Shown: positions 1 through 13,124, counted from the first letter of the stretch. The stretch is DNA of 64,000 nt from Blastomussa wellsi (GCA_947652115.1 OX393568.1:25341339-25405338), one strand, 5' to 3'. A program made the numbers and translations. Notes: generated by a model from the letters alone, not told the origin.

Positions 1-594
1 AGGTTGTCACAAATAAATTTTACAGCGCGACATGCCTAACTGTGGCCACCCAAGAGCGCAAATTGGTTTGAGTTGTCCCGCCTCCTTGTTAAAAGCATGA
101 CAGGTTTTGTGAGAACAGCTTTGAAAATTCCTAGGAGGTGGAACAGCTCAAACAAATTTGTGCTCTCTGATTGGATAATTATAACTTGTCAAAAAAGTTT
201 CTTGGGTGGCCACAGTTAGGCGCATCACACTGTAACTTGTATATACCATTCAATACAAAACCTTTATTTAAATATGAGGGAAAGGGTAAATGGGGTAAAC
301 TCAGGACAATGCCAGTCAGCAGCCACCCCTCATTCAGCAGCCGCCCCTTTGCAGGGGCACCTCATGGTTTGTATCCATGGTTCCTCTGGTGGTGGCCATT
401 CTTATGGTTGCCATGGAAACCCCCTTCACTGTGACAGATTGCTGATTGGCTCCACAAATATTTAATATTGACACCAGTATCCAAGCTTGTCCGTAGTGTT
501 ATCAGTAAAGCTGTTCTATCAGTATTATATTGTTTACTTATGATGCCTATGATGCATTTCTCACGTGGTGCTATTTTTTTGTTTTGTTTTTTAG
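1..594. other. Presumed intron of the ceramidase gene, no exon seen
   Basis: No stretch here encodes the ceramidase segment expected before [12 protein letters not shown] (the catalytic-Cys region). It ends in a pyrimidine-rich tract and AG at 593-594. Short reading frames in 171-686 carry no recognisable domain. Confidence 0.6.
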
Positions 595-3500
595 CGAAAT
601 GGCCAAACCGTGTACAAAACAGTCAGTTTTGCTGGGTATGTTGGTGTCGTGTCAGGAATGAAGCCAGTAAGATCACTTATATGTAACTTGTCAGTTTACT
701 TTTGATGCTTTTTTATGTTTAAGGACATGACAACTAAATATGACTTGAAAAATTTGGAGGCAATTTTGATTCATCTGACTTAATATTAGACTTTTTCACA
801 CATTGTATGATTGATGCTCTGTAATAATATGTTTAATAATATGCCTGTTACTTTTCTAGGGAGTGCTAACCCTGACTCTCAATGAAAGATTCAACATAGA
901 TGGTGGTTTTATTGGTAAGTCAACTTTCTGTGAAATTATTACCATAACTTTGATTTCACATTTATTTGGCTGTGGCTTCAGTTTGGGCATCAGTAAGAGG
1001 AATATTTGCCGCATCATAGAGCATTACTTTCATTATAATTATAATGTTATCATACTTCAGTTTATTTTTATTGGAAAGCCCTGTAATAGTATACTTCTGG
1101 CAGTTTTTTTAATTCCTTCCTTATAAGTTCCTTAGCATAACCTTCATCAGTGGTTTCTTGAAATTTTTTAATGTAATTCTTAATAAAGGTTTAAGGCATT
1201 CAAGTGTAATGGAAGGTGAAGAAAGAAAAAAGTACACATTGGAAAAAATTATGTAGCAACCAGGCAAAGAAGAAAACAAATAAAAATAGCAAAACTTTAA
1301 ATAAAACACTTTCATTTGAGTTGGGAAGCAGGAAGCAAAACTGTTTCAGTCTCCAGTCTCTGGAATGCTGGAAATAGCATTTCTGAGAGTTTCATTTACA
1401 GAAACCCCTTGAGGCTAACATCTTAATTTCGATGAAAATGGTGGCTATGCCCAACACTTTAATGAGAAAATCTAAAACTTTGGAAAATTGTAGGAAACCC
1501 TTGTTTTAACTTTCAGGGATTATTGAGTGGATATTTGGCAAGAGGAATGTGAAATGGTCAAGTTTTCTTACACGTGATGTACTGGAAAATGCTACAAGGT
1601 AATGATAATACATTTACCAGTATTTAGTGGTGGAAATTGCATTGTTATATCTTGCTCGTGGTGAATTATTGCATTTTTTACCATGTGTTTTCCAGTTATA
1701 AGCAGGCTATTGACATGTTGGCTAATGAAGAGGTGTTAGCACCAGTTTATTACATTCTTGGGGGCACAAAATCAGGAGAGGTTTGTATTAATTCGTAACA
1801 AATAAAATGAGTAAATTGCTTGTTTAATTTGTAGATGCATTTAAGCAGGGGTTTCAAAATGTTACGTAGAGATTAAAAGCTGGAAGTGAAGGAGGCTGTA
1901 ACATGTTTTAATTGTAATTGTCGCAAGCTGATTGTTTAACGACCAGAGTAACTGGCAGCATAGAGTTTTCACTTGACCTTGAAAAACTATTTCCACGAGT
2001 GTTCGAAAGTTTTTCGTTCGCCAATAGTTTCTAAGCTCAGAACAAATTTCCTGCTTTGCTAAAGGTGCATCAAGGCACGCGTAATATAGAGTTGAGTTGT
2101 TTTATCTCCAGTTAGTCAGTGCGCGTTTGTGCCTGTTTGATAAACAAATCAAGCTACAGGGTTTTTGTTCTTTTTGTTGTTCGTGTTCTGTTGATGCGTA
2201 ACTATTTGAAGGTCAAACAAAACTCACTCTATAATCAATTAACTGGCAGAACTTTTGAAGTTTTGTTTCAATTTTGAAAAAGACACAAATCATTTTGCCA
2301 GAATAAAGTGCTTATCCTGGATCAAAATTTAGTTACCATGGGGCCATGAAATTCTGTTCTTTATGGGGTTGCTAACTGATTTTTGTGCCCGTTTTCTACA
2401 CCAGGGTGTGGTCATTACACGTTCCCGTACTGAGTGCTTAAACCAGATGAGGTATGTCAGTTGGATTACGGACAATTTTTTTCCACAAGCTTAATATTAA
2501 TTTTTTTTGTGCTTAGAATATGTGCACGTTCAAATATGTAAGTTGTAGCAACTCTGTTAAATATCTTCTTTCTTTTGTATTTCACTTGGAACTTACCTTG
2601 TACTAAAACATAAATTGTTAGCCTAAATTTTCTTAGTTTGTCAATAATTATTGATCTCAGTCTTCGTCATTCAAAGCAATTCTTGTTTCTTTACAGTTAT
2701 TACTTTTTTGGTATTTTCTCCCTTGGTTTTAAACTATTATATGTAAAGTTTTCCTTTGATTAGAAGGCAATTTTATTCATTGCCAAAGCTGACTTCCTTT
2801 GTACTGACTAACCTTAATAATTTCAGCCTTAACCCATCAAACAAGACCTGGTTTGTTCTTGAGACAAATTATGACAACTGGAAACCACCCTTGTTGATTG
2901 ATGACAGAAGGACTCCTGTAAGTTACAGTTAGATTCAGACTTTATGAATAAAACCAGGCAGCATGCTAAATGAAAGTCACACTAATGGGCCAACAAGCTA
3001 GCCTAACGCAACTAGACTCTTTCCCCAGCTTCCATAGCACGCGTTTAGTTGGGGTATTGCCCCCCCTGGAGGGGATGCAAGTCCATTTCAGGTCCCCCCT
3101 CCAGGAAAGTCGGCTCTTTCTAAGGTAGACACCATCTTTACCTGCACTAACTACCGGGTATCCATCTTGGACAGGTGTCTGGCTAATAGTTTAGATACAG
3201 GAAAATGGACCAGCATGCATTTGGTTTGATTGAGTTTGATTAGCATATTCAAGGTGAATTTTGGTTTTTCGGATCGTATTTGATTGAGTTTGATTTGGCC
3301 TGATTAGTTCACAAATCGAATACAGTTGAACACTCTGACTCGCACATTCTTTTGGTTTGAATGTGTTTGATTATTGAACTAATCAAACCCAATCATTCAA
3401 CTGAGTTTGAGAAGGTTCAATTAACAGTTTGATAATAGTAACATCAGGTGTGCCTAACTAAATGATGGAATGATAATAAACCATTTAATAACAAATTTTG

Positions 3501-5357
3501 TTTTCCTTGTTTTAGGGCAAGGCATGTATGAACAAGATGGGACAAGAGGTTTGTTGCTCTTACATAATGCAGACTATGGTTATATTAGCAAAGTTCTTCA
3601 ATCATAATGTTGATCTCAATGAGCATTTATTGGTCAGCTGATGCATTATGCCTGCAATATAACTTTGGATAGATTGGTTTTCACATGAGCTTTGTAAGTA
3701 ATTCATATTTGCTTTGGTTTTGTTTTACTTGCTTAAAGGGACACAGTCAGCTGGCGCACATTAGAAACCATTTCATAGCTAATTTGAATATCGTACTTTA
3801 TTGCGATCCATACTGTTTTAACCAAATGTGATAAAATAATATCATAGGATGAGCAAAAGCACACTCTAAAACAGGTTTTCAGTAAACAATTGAAAATCAA
3901 GTGAAACACTGGGAAGATTGAAGCAGATTCCGAGATGTACTCGACATGTACTTTTGATTTCAGGTTGAGGAAAACTTTTTTCAAAGAGAGAACTCAGCGC
4001 GGTCCCAAAGCTGACTGTGTCCCTTTCATAAATTTATTGGTTTAAAAAAGGTTGCACCACATTTTCAGTCAAATACTTGCTTTTGTGCATTTCCCCACAC
4101 TTTGTGTCAGCTATTAGCATTTTCTCCAAGTTTTGATTGGTTCAATGATATTCTACATCCTTTGTGACTGGCCAGAGTGATTCATTTGTTTTTGGTTTAA
4201 TGGCACTCAATTGAAAATGGGTCGTTTAGCTAATGGATAAAGCATGATTAGACCAAGACCGAGCCAGATTATTTTAAATCTTGTCATCTTTGCCATTTTT
4301 ATTTTGTTCTGGTTTGCCAATAGGGTTTGTCATTCAAAGGCATGTACAATGTTCTGTCCACACAACCTGTACTAAATAAGGTGAGCCACTGTTACTAAAC
4401 TAAGCCAAGTCTGTGTCCTTCTCCTATTTCCCTTTTGTGAGTGGGAAAATAGGAGACAGCTGCATGCTTTGGGGTGGGGGGTGAGGTACTTGACCTGTAT
4501 TTAGGTGCCTCTTCAAACTTCCTCTATTTGAAGAACCTTTTAGGACAAAGGGAAACGGACCTGTTAAATAAATGCAGAATATGAGATAAACGTCTCTGCT
4601 TTTGGATTACTTGAAACTTGACAACACTAGTCTTGAAGTCAGACACTGGTTAGCTCAGGCTCCTTGTTCAGGCCAGATCAGGTAAAAACCATACCCTACC
4701 CAGCAGCATGTCCCTGTATAGAGCATATAGGGGAGATCCCTTCACCCTGGGGATGGGGGCTGTATGCAGGCTAAACTGAGTCAAAATATGGCTACAGGAA
4801 GACAGGTAAATGGCAACTAGGTTCATTGCTGGCTCTCTCAAGCCCTTGCCCTTGTCCCGAAGTGGGACAAGTGGAATGCTTGAGATCAGGGTGGCAATCA
4901 CCTTGTTTGGCTCAGTTCGAATTTAATGAAAGTTGTAGGATCAATTACCAACTGCTGCTCGGGAAAATGAGCCCGTGCACCTTCCTCCTCTCTTCCTGGG
5001 GGAGGAGCTCAAAGACTGGATATAAGAAAGTGGTACAAATCAAGTGCACTAAGGTGTGAAGAAAAAACATGTACTGCTGTCGTTTGCCATTTTATGACAG
5101 GTGGGGCAGCTGTTTTATCCTTCAAAGATCATCTCTCAATTACCCATCATTCCTTGGATTGTCTCTATCATATTTTTCCAAACACCAAATAACGATAATG
5201 TTTTTACACTCTCAGATTATGATTGGCAGCCTCAATATTAACTTGTTATTTTAATTTCTTCCCACAGCTGACAACCTACACAACACTCATGCAAGCAAGT
5301 ACTGGCAAAATGGAGACGTATATCCGAAATTGTACCGACCCTTGCTTTCCATGGTAA
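595..5357 (+). CDS. ASAH1: Acid ceramidase (ASAH1-like), 3' part, 9 exons
   Basis: Lysosomal N-terminal-nucleophile amidase that splits ceramide into sphingosine and fatty acid. Exons read by GT/AG and phase: 595-666, 860-914, 1517-1598, 1696-1780, 2405-2451, 2827-2917, 3516-3548, 4324-4380, 5268-5357 (stop TAA 5355-5357); joined they give 203 residues. Recognisable blocks in order: [26 protein letters not shown], a [10 protein letters not shown] block, [55 protein letters not shown] and the C-terminal [10 protein letters not shown]. All match the beta-subunit of acid ceramidase, in the same order. The catalytic cysteine and signal peptide are encoded upstream of the window; I found no exon for them in 1-594. 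NAAA is a close paralogue, but the tail (…DPCxxW) fits ASAH1 better. Tail-to-tail with the next gene (MAO). Confidence 0.93.
1845..2330. repeat. Decayed copy of the CAGGGGTTTCAAAA repeat family, in ceramidase intron
   Basis: Begins with AGGGGTTTCAAAATGTTACG and carries 'agctgattg…gaccagagt…actggcag' in the same order as the complete copies at 13339-13508 and 61029-61198. The right terminus is not clean, so this is a diverged or interrupted copy. Confidence 0.5.
3735..4026. mobile_element. TIR element (MITE-like) in ceramidase intron 7
   Basis: The left end AAAGGGACACAGTCAGCT and right end AGCTGACTGTGTCCCTTT are perfect 18-bp inverted repeats about 290 bp apart. The inside has no coding capacity that I recognise. 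It lies between exons 3516-3548 and 4324-4380. Confidence 0.75.
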
Positions 5358-6931
5358 AACTGGCTGGATCAGAGGAATTGGCATTTACACTCCAAAATAG
5401 GACTGATGGAAACATTAAATTAATTACTAAAATTTTATTGATCGCTATGAAAAGTTTTGTCAAACATTTTTCTACTTATTATAAAGCAGAAAATCCACAA
5501 TTCATTTGTTGATGCGTGGTAGCGTACGTTGGCCACACCATTTTTTCTTGTGAATTTTCTCATATGAACAATCACACCAGAAAAACTGATTCGGCTATAT
5601 AGGCAGATATAACCTTGGCAACACGTCGCAGGGATAAGTCACAGCAACAGTTCACCTCGTGTGAATTTTTGTCCGCTGCGACAACATTGTGTCACTGGCT
5701 GAAAAGATTTTCACAGAACAGCGACAAAAATGTACTCTCTCAGGAGGCAAATTGTTTCAGCTACTGGCTTTGGATGCATTACACAAGGAGCGACTTAATG
5801 TAGAGACCTGTTGCTGCATGGTTGCCACCCAATTCAGATGATGTGATAATTCATTTGCCATGGGTAGGTTACGCCCAGTTCAAACATTGTACTTCTGCCG
5901 TGCCAAACTCAATTCAGGAATTAAGTTTGGCAAACTTAGCCATGCTACTCTGGCAAGCTACAGCAGCTATTCAAACGTTGTGTTCCTGTTAAATCAAGGG
6001 AGGAGTTAATGTAATTGCTAAGTGGATTCACTTAACCTGAATTTGGTACGACTCTGACACAACGTCTGGATCAGGTTGGGTTTCTGCTGTGCTACTGGTG
6101 AACCTAATTGTAATGAAATTCGGCATGGCAGAAGCACAACATCTGAATTGGGCCTAGCAACTGTGCAATTCATCATGCGCAACTGAGTGCATGTAAGTAT
6201 AGGCCATTTCTGAGTTTTCCTAGGTGTGAAAATGAGTCAAATGTGTTTCAGCCACATTTTTGCATAAGGGCTCTTTTTGAAACAGGAAAAAGCCAACTCA
6301 GAACTTACCATTATAAATGAGTTATTGCATTGTCTGGATTGGGTGGCAACATGGATGTAAACATGTTAGCTGCATCCATCTATAGGAGGGGCAGATCAAG
6401 GGGGAGGGGTGCACACCTCCACCCCCAACAACAACAATCTGTGGCTTTCCAATATATCATTCTGCTCACATCATTCCTTAGTGGTGCACCCTCTCCTGAG
6501 AAAAATCCTTGATCTGCCCCTGAATAACATTGGTAATGTTTTCTCTTTGCAACTTTTTTAGAACTAAACATTGTTTTGTATGATAAATTTAAATACACAA
6601 GGTATGAAATTCATATGTTAATATTTTTAAATAAATTGTTATTGGCAACTTTAGTATATCTGTGTGGAAGAATAATTATTTTGTAACAATTGTCAGTAGC
6701 TTATACGTCAGAGCTGAGATGCAACTTTGGACATTTTGTGATGGAAATTTTCCTGGTGCCACGATCGATGTTGAAAATCCAAACTGAATTGATCAAAAAG
6801 TCAACTAAACATTTTAGAATTACACTGAACTGGGATAAACAGTTGTGTCCCTGGGTGTGGGTATTCAGAAGTTCCAAATAATTCAACTTGAGGCAGCCAT
6901 GTATGAAAAACCGTAGTTTCTCACTTGTTTC
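5358..6931. other. Convergent intergenic region ASAH1/MAO
   Basis: Holds the two 3' untranslated regions and no recognisable gene. Short frames (for example 5615-5803, 6690-6881) have no domain. A small TIR element at 6381-6519 is the only structure noted. Confidence 0.6.
6381..6519. mobile_element. Short TIR element with GGGGCAGATCAAGG ends
   Basis: Left end AGGGGCAGATCAAGG and right end CCTTGATCTGCCCCT form inverted repeats; the inside is non-coding. Related GGATCCAGGA-type fragments occur at 38780-39010. Typical of a small hAT-like MITE, but no clear target duplication was found. Confidence 0.5.
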
Positions 6932-9900
6932 TCATTTCAAGAACTGCCTTAATGAGAGTCCACCTGCCAAAGCAGCAATTGCTGTCACACTGGTAAGAAA
7001 TGCAGGCACGGTGGGCAACCAGCTTTGAAATGTCGTCAGTTGACAAGGAACAGGAGGGATGTCCTGTGATGGGGGCTCAATTTGATGGATCTCCTCTGCT
7101 TCTATCTCCCCCATAGCAAAGAGTACCTCCCTTGCAGCTCTTTCTCCTGCCTGGACTGCACCATCCATGTATCCTGAAGATAAATGCACGTGCATTTAGT
7201 AATGAGGAGACTTTATATTTAAGCCGTGTTTACATAGCTTTAATAAAACACGAGGGGTTTGGGGAGAATTTGAGCCAGTTATGCAAACCTGAGATGTCGT
7301 CTTTTTACAAAAGGGACCAGGCTTGCTAATGGTCATTTGAGGAATTTTTTTCTTTAAAATCAGGGAAATGCCTGCTATAAGTTTTATTAGTGAAGGTCTC
7401 TATGGCAAGCCAGCTGGTATAGATAGTTGTACAATAAAACAAATAGTCTCCATAGCAGCCACTGTTTCTGTTACCTGACCAAACTGTAGCAGTTTCCGTG
7501 CCGGCAAAGTACACTCGACCAAATGGCTCGCGTAGAACTTTGCAATACTTAGTCATCACGCCACATGGCATAATGCTGACATAGCATCCACCAGAATATT
7601 TCTCTGCCGGCCAGTTCTTGTCAACATAATGATACGGATGAAGGGCCTCCTGACTGTCAAACACCTTAGCATACTGTTCGCAGGTGGCCTTCTTCCTTTC
7701 CTCCTGGGTTTTAGAACACCAGTAACGAGCTTGGTTTCCAATAATAAAACTAAGTAACAAAAGATATATTGACAATTACTGTGAAGGAACTATTAAGCCT
7801 TTAGGGAGGCTTACAGTATAGAGAGACGCTTATTAATGGCAGTCTGCATCAGGCCAAATGTCCCATACTACAGGAACCTATCCTAACAGTACTTAATCCT
7901 AACTCGTACCCAGTCGTCTCTTATCAGAAAAAATAACAAGCGTGGGGAATGATGAGAAGGAGACAGAAAGTCCCGCCTTTCCTCCTTCCCATCATCCATT
8001 ACATATTGCTATTTTCTCACAAGAGACGACGGGGGACGAGTCAGATTTCAATCTATTCCTCCCAGCTGAATGTGATGCTAGTCCATCACAAGGTTACACC
8101 CCAGCACCAAATTTGCTGGTACCCATTACCTTCACCTGGGTGAAGAGAGGCACTGTGAGGGTAAAGCGTCTTGCCCAAGAACGCAATGCAGTGCCCCGGC
8201 CAGGGCTCGAACCAGTGGACCACCTGATCTGGAGTCCAGTATGCTAACCATTAGGGCACTGCACCTCCCAAAAGAGATAGGGGGCTTATCATAAATTCAG
8301 TTTAGTGCTGTTTGATAACACATGCAAAAAAGCAATAGCATATAAAGCTATGGAGGAAATACCTATTCTCTACTTGCACAAATCCCATAATACACCTCTT
8401 TTACCCCCCAAAATTTTACATAATCATTGTTTGTAATTTCTCCTGGGACATGAAGATGTCCCAAGGGAAATCTAAAACAATGCCTATGCAATTTTTTTTT
8501 TTTTGGGGGGGGGGGTAGAAGCGGTGTATTATGGTATTGTGCAAGTAGAGAATAAAAGTGCAAAGTCTCTTTGTATTCTTCTTAATAAATTGCCATGATT
8601 TATTATATCTTGAAGGGGTTTATTTAACATTAGAGAGCCAGGCTTACTAGAAAATTAAACTTCCAGATAAGAAAAATAACAAGACCCAATTGCAGAAGCT
8701 ATAAAGGCATGAAAGTACTAAATTTACATTGTACAAGTCCTTGAAAATAATTTTAATGCAGCAATAACTAACCTCATTATTGCCGGGTATGACCCATCAG
8801 GCTTTGTATCGTCAACAGCGACATAAGCAGGACTACAGTCAGATATTAATACCCCATTAAATCCTTTTTCACGCCAAAATGCTTTCTTGTAAAATGTGAC
8901 TGTCTTTATTACTGAACCCATTGGAATCCTCTGGATCAGTTGATTTTTCAAGGGAGGGAGGGGTGGATCAAATGAAACACTGTTGAGGAGAGCTTGAGGC
9001 ATGGCACTTATCACAAACTGTGCTTGGTATTTTTTGCCGTCTTCACAGGTAACAACAACATGATCAGCATCTTGCTGCAGGCAGCACACTGGACTGTTCA
9101 GAATCACCTATTAACACCGTAAAAAACGCAAAAATATCACCCATTAAAACCATTAAAAATAACCTATTAAAACCACAAAAATATTACCGGAACCTAAAAT
9201 ATTAGAACCGTAAAAAAATCACCTAGTAATTGAAATCGTAAAAAGAGTACTTACGGTTATAACATTGTGTTGTTCCAGAAAATCTCCGTACTCACCCTGC
9301 CCTTCCCCCCGACCACCTGTACAAAAGGGAGTGGAAATTCCTTGGGTGCATGTGTGTGTGGAGGGGGGGGAGGGGGTGTCACCTCGCAGCTCTTACAAGG
9401 TCTCACCAAACAAAAGAACAAACAACACAAACAATGGACCCTAGCCCAAACAATAAGGCTGCAACACTATCCCTGCCACTGAAATTTAGAGGTTATAGGA
9501 GCTGCAAGGCCATCTAGTTTTCTCCAACCAAAAAGGGGCGGTACCAAGTGAATCTGAATGCACATGACATTTGGTCTCTTAAGGCTGGTTCACTAGCGAC
9601 ATAAGGCCGACATAACGACAAGGTCACGCAAATGCAAAAAGACCTTTCACTCAATTACGTTTTATGTCACCAGCAGTGTGACCATAATGACATAAAGCTA
9701 CATAAACATAACAACATAAGGAAAGATAGGCCATGTTATGTCGCTAGAGTGAACCAGGATTTATATAAGTCTTGGGGCTTGGAGTCCCTCTAGTATGGAT
9801 TAAGGGATCATGTGACTGTTCCAAAATGCACCGAATAACAAGGGACTCTATAGTAACACAACAAATTCAAAATAGACTTGACTGATCTGGACTACATTTT

Positions 9901-10746
9901 CAAATTAAATGGGCAATATGAAAAATGATCTGGGAATGTTAACTAATTTCTGTGGCCTATCCCTGAGGCAACGGAATATTTATGATCAACTCCCTACCCC
10001 CTTGTATATTAACATAAGCATGGATAATTTATTGGTCAAAACATGAGAGTAAAATATTTTACCCTATCCCCGAGTTTGTCTCTAATTCTGTTGCTAATTT
10101 GTTGAGATCCTCCAATAAATTTTCTTTCCTGGCCAGCATCCTCAATCGCCGCGACCCTAAGAACTCCATCACCTGACTTGAGGTACCACAAATAATACAA
10201 CAAAGACATATCCTCGGGCTCGGCAGCCATTGCATCATTGTAGATTTGAATCATACGTTTCTTGGTGTAATTTGTCCAACAACTCTTGTCGAAAAACTCT
10301 TTCACTGTCATGCTGTCCCATTCGGCAGCTTTTGGTGACTTCCACGGCTCGTCCAAAGGGATTTGTTCACCCATCTTGTCCAAAGTACGAATCATATTGT
10401 AATAGTCTAAAATTGCGAGAGGATTCCACGTCGACACATCCCCAGAAAATACCCGTCTTTTTCCGTCCAGGAACTCAACAATGTTTCCTTCATTGTAAAC
10501 TTTGTAATTCTGAATCCCTAATTCTTTCGCGACACGTAGAATTCTGTTCTGAGTAGGTCCAATGTATGCTCCACCCAAATCAGCGTACTTAAATTTGGGG
10601 TCTTCTAGAGTATTAGTTCTTCCACCGACACGATTTCTTGCCTCCAAAACAACAACACTAATGCCATGCTCAAGAGCAAGTAATTTAGCAGCACAAAGAC
10701 CACTTATTCCGCCACCAATAACGATAACTTCTGTCGGTTTCTCCAT
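6932..10746 (-). CDS. MAO: Flavin-containing monoamine oxidase (MAO A/B-like)
   Basis: Outer-mitochondrial-membrane flavoenzyme that oxidatively deaminates monoamines. Four exons on the minus strand: 10746-10063, 9107-8773, 7749-7475, 7173-6932; 511 residues, close to the usual 520-527. Seen: the dinucleotide fold VIVIGGGISGLCAAK at residues 7-21, NRVGGRT, GGQxxSxRI-type block AGQERKFIGGSQQ, the GSVIK lysine, the flavin-attachment motif YSGGCY with Cys395, the aromatic-cage tyrosines Tyr396 and SGYMDG, and a hydrophobic C-terminal anchor after about residue 484. The start is the first ATG before the FAD fold and the exon phases all agree. The residue aligning with the MAO-B/MAO-A cavity gate (Ile199/Phe208) reads Ala, so substrate preference cannot be assigned to A or B. 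Divergent from ATOX1. Confidence 0.95.
8040..8272 (-). mobile_element. tRNA-derived SINE in MAO intron 2
   Basis: Read on the minus strand it starts with a tRNA-like head: an A-box-like CTAATGGTTAGCATACTGG and a B-box-like GGTTCGAGCCC. A body follows with 'cactgcattgcg…cttgggcaag…ctcacagtgcctct…ggtacc…gatggactag', shared with the copy at 32521-32830. The tRNA fold is degenerate. Confidence 0.75.
8364..8554. mobile_element. Palindromic MITE, 18-bp perfect TIRs
   Basis: TATTCTCTACTTGCACAA at 8364-8381 is repeated inverted at 8537-8554. The inside has a long T run followed by a G run. The inner part resembles 10884-11008 (CCATAATAC… and ATAAGCATTGTTT-type blocks), so both belong to one family. 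Confidence 0.75.
9595..9757. mobile_element. Foldback MITE with CTGGTTCACTAGCGACATAA end
   Basis: The 20-bp left end is repeated inverted at the right end with a 2-base difference. 163 bp, non-coding, in MAO intron 1. Confidence 0.7.
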
Positions 10747-11387
10747 CGTGGACCTGCCGATGTTGTAAAAAATTATTTCTTGGCTTTTGGCAAATCAGCT
10801 CTAGCCTGTGTACAGCCGCCCCTCCCCTCCAAAAAAACTCGGAGAGGGCCCCTCTGAGGAGAGGGGCGGCTGTACACAGACTAACCATAATACTCTTTGT
10901 TTGTCCCCAAAATTTTGCATAAGCATTGTTTCCAGTTTCTCATGGGACAAGAGAAAACAAAAACAATGCTTATCCAGAAATTTGGGGACAAGCAAAGAGT
11001 ATTATGGTATTTTCTGAAGTGGCCAATCACCCCTATGTATGTGTTGACTCCCCCGCAACGAGGAGCGTGACGAGACGCCCTTGGGTAGTCTCCCTTTGCA
11101 GTGATAGTGAGGGTCGCGTTCATTGTGGTGGGTAGAGTGGGTAGGGAAAGCAGCTACTTGTGGACGGCTATTACATCATAATTGCTTGTTTTATGACATT
11201 CTATATTTATATGTACTGCTACGGAAAACATCTTTTCCCACTCTCAGTCTGGTTTTCTAAAATGTCGATCTTCTCTTTCTTACCCTACCCTAGCCGGGGG
11301 CTTTTGTTCTACTTGAAATTCTATTCATTTCGAGCACGCCACTGATCTTCGTGACTGCCTTTGGCCGCTTTTGATTTTGGTGGTGAA
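10747..11387. promoter_or_regulatory. Divergent MAO/ATOX1 intergenic region
   Basis: 641 bp separate the two start codons, so promoters of both genes must lie here or in the first introns. It contains a GC-rich hairpin (10806-10824 against 10862-10879, TGTGTACAGCCGCCCCTC type) and a palindromic repeat (10884-11008). No TATA box stands out. The regulatory role is inferred from gene arrangement only. Confidence 0.4.
10884..11008. mobile_element. Palindromic repeat related to the 8364-8554 MITE
   Basis: The left arm ACCATAATACTCTTTG…GTCCCCAAA…ATAAGCATTGTTT is repeated inverted on the right. Similar blocks lie inside 8364-8554. Confidence 0.65.
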
Positions 11388-13082
11388 ATGGCTGCTGTAG
11401 TAAGTGCTGTCTTGGTGTTAATTCAGTTAGTAAGGGTAATACAGTAATCACCAAAGGTTGTTGTTGAAGTCAGAAAAACACCTTTATATTTACGAACATA
11501 ACACTACACTTAACTTTGTAGCGCATGTGATGAAACAAGAACAGATTTTTCGTAGTCCCAGACATCTTGATGTTATGCTCTATTTCTGTATATTTATAAT
11601 CTTTCTTGCTCTTCAAGTTATGGAAACCTGTGGTGACTGAAAATTACTGAAAAAAAATCAATTCTTCTTGGACAATGAGCTTGCGGAAAGCATCAATTTT
11701 AAATATTGATCAGAACTGAACTGATTTGGCTGTATGTAGTTGCCTTCTTGCAGAATTCATACGAATTCGTCAAGATACATTATCCTAATGTGTTTTCGTT
11801 TATTCGAATGATTTGATTTACAACAATTTTAATAAATTTGTTTAGGCACTCGAGGTAAGGCCAGGTGGGATGAATTGGTTGGCTATCCACTTTGTAGGCA
11901 TTTGTCGGCAGGGTAGGGTGGCAGAGTAACAGGAGTCAATCCCTACATCCCCCATCGATGATTATACAGAAGTTAACAAATTTGATGCAAAACATTGCTT
12001 TGTTTTAATCCAACTTCTTGTATCTCTACAAAAGCGTCATGAGTTTCAAGTGGAAATGACATGCGAGGGCTGTTCAGGAGCTGTCACCCGCGTTCTGAAC
12101 AAGAAAGGTAAATACCCCTGGGGCCCCCTTTTGAAGGGTCCTTACTTCAAAGTGTCCAAGACAAAACTGACGATATTCATTTTTACACGAGAGAATTTAT
12201 GGCAGCCATTAATTTGTGTTATTTCAAGGCTTGACTTCAATTTGGAGAAAGTGATGTCAAAGGTTGAAAAACTACCTCACAGGGTTGCAATTATAGTAAC
12301 AAATTATCAGAAAACTAAATTACACAAGGAATGAGTCAAATGTTTTTGTTGCTCTTCATTTGATTATCAATAGTTATTGCTATTATAATTTTATGGTAGT
12401 TTTTGGCCTTTGGTGTCACTTTCTCCAAATTGCAACCAAGCCTTGGAACAAGGCAAAGAACCAGTAATGGCAGGCGTAATGTTTTGGAAATAATAGTTTA
12501 AAAATTATGATTTCTCATGTTCAGCATGGATTAAAATTTGGGGGGCACTCTAACACTTGGGGAAATGTTTTGTGTATAATGGAACTTAGAATCATGTGGA
12601 AGCCCTTTTGATTGGTTGCAGGGGAGGTGGGGCATTAGAGTAGCATTCACTCACTTTTTACTCTTTTGTGCCATTGGTCCACGACAGGTAAACGTCCGCT
12701 TCTCATGTGCATACCTGATAACTCTCCCAGTTTTCCCGGGAGTCTCCAAGTTTTTCATCAAATCTCCCGGTTGGATTTAGTGCTCATATTTGAGCTGTTT
12801 ACGATCGGAAATGCAAAGATTTCTAGACATTTCCAGATTTTTGTACTCTGGGGGCTGGTGGGTATGCATATGGGGAGCAGAGGCACCCATCAAGCCATCA
12901 CACGCCCCTCCCTACAGGCAGGTTGAAATATTAAATTGTAATATTTTTCACCAGGGGAACAGAACATTGAAATCGACATGGATAAGCAGCGTGTGTATGT
13001 GACATCTCCGCTGTCCTCAGATGAACTGCTAGAGACAATTAAGAAGGCTGGGAAACCGTGCTCATACATTGGCACAGCTTAA
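11388..13082 (+). CDS. ATOX1: Copper chaperone ATOX1
   Basis: Small cytosolic metallochaperone that hands Cu(I) to the ATP7-type copper pumps of the trans-Golgi. Three exons: 11388-11399, 12035-12107, 12955-13082; 70 residues against 68 in human ATOX1. The first exon codes only MAAV, as in human ATOX1 where the first intron follows a very short N-terminus. Seen: HEFQVEMTCEGC with the copper-binding MTCxGC motif, AVTRVLNKKG, then IDMDKQRVYV and ETIKKAGKPCSYIG, which form the ferredoxin-like HMA fold including the conserved KKxGK loop. Phases 0 and 1 join without error. AATAAA at 13119-13124, 37 bases behind the stop, is a plausible poly(A) signal. Divergent from MAO, followed by the converging 3' end of STIM. 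Confidence 0.95.
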
Positions 13083-13118
13083 GAATGTGGAAAATTATAA
13101 TGTCTTGGATACCATCAT

Positions 13119-13124
13119 AATAAA
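13119..13124 (+). terminator. Poly(A) signal of ATOX1
   Basis: AATAAA 37 bases downstream of the ATOX1 stop codon. Position and sequence fit a canonical polyadenylation signal. Confidence 0.6.

Noticed and set aside
6330..6598. Small frames on both strands
   Set aside because: They overlap a short TIR element and carry no domain.
9105..9245. Repeated 'accattaaaac/aacctattaaaacc' near MAO exon 2 as a possible CRISPR-like array
   Set aside because: Irregular spacing, AT-rich, no constant repeat; simple-sequence drift in an intron of a eukaryotic gene.
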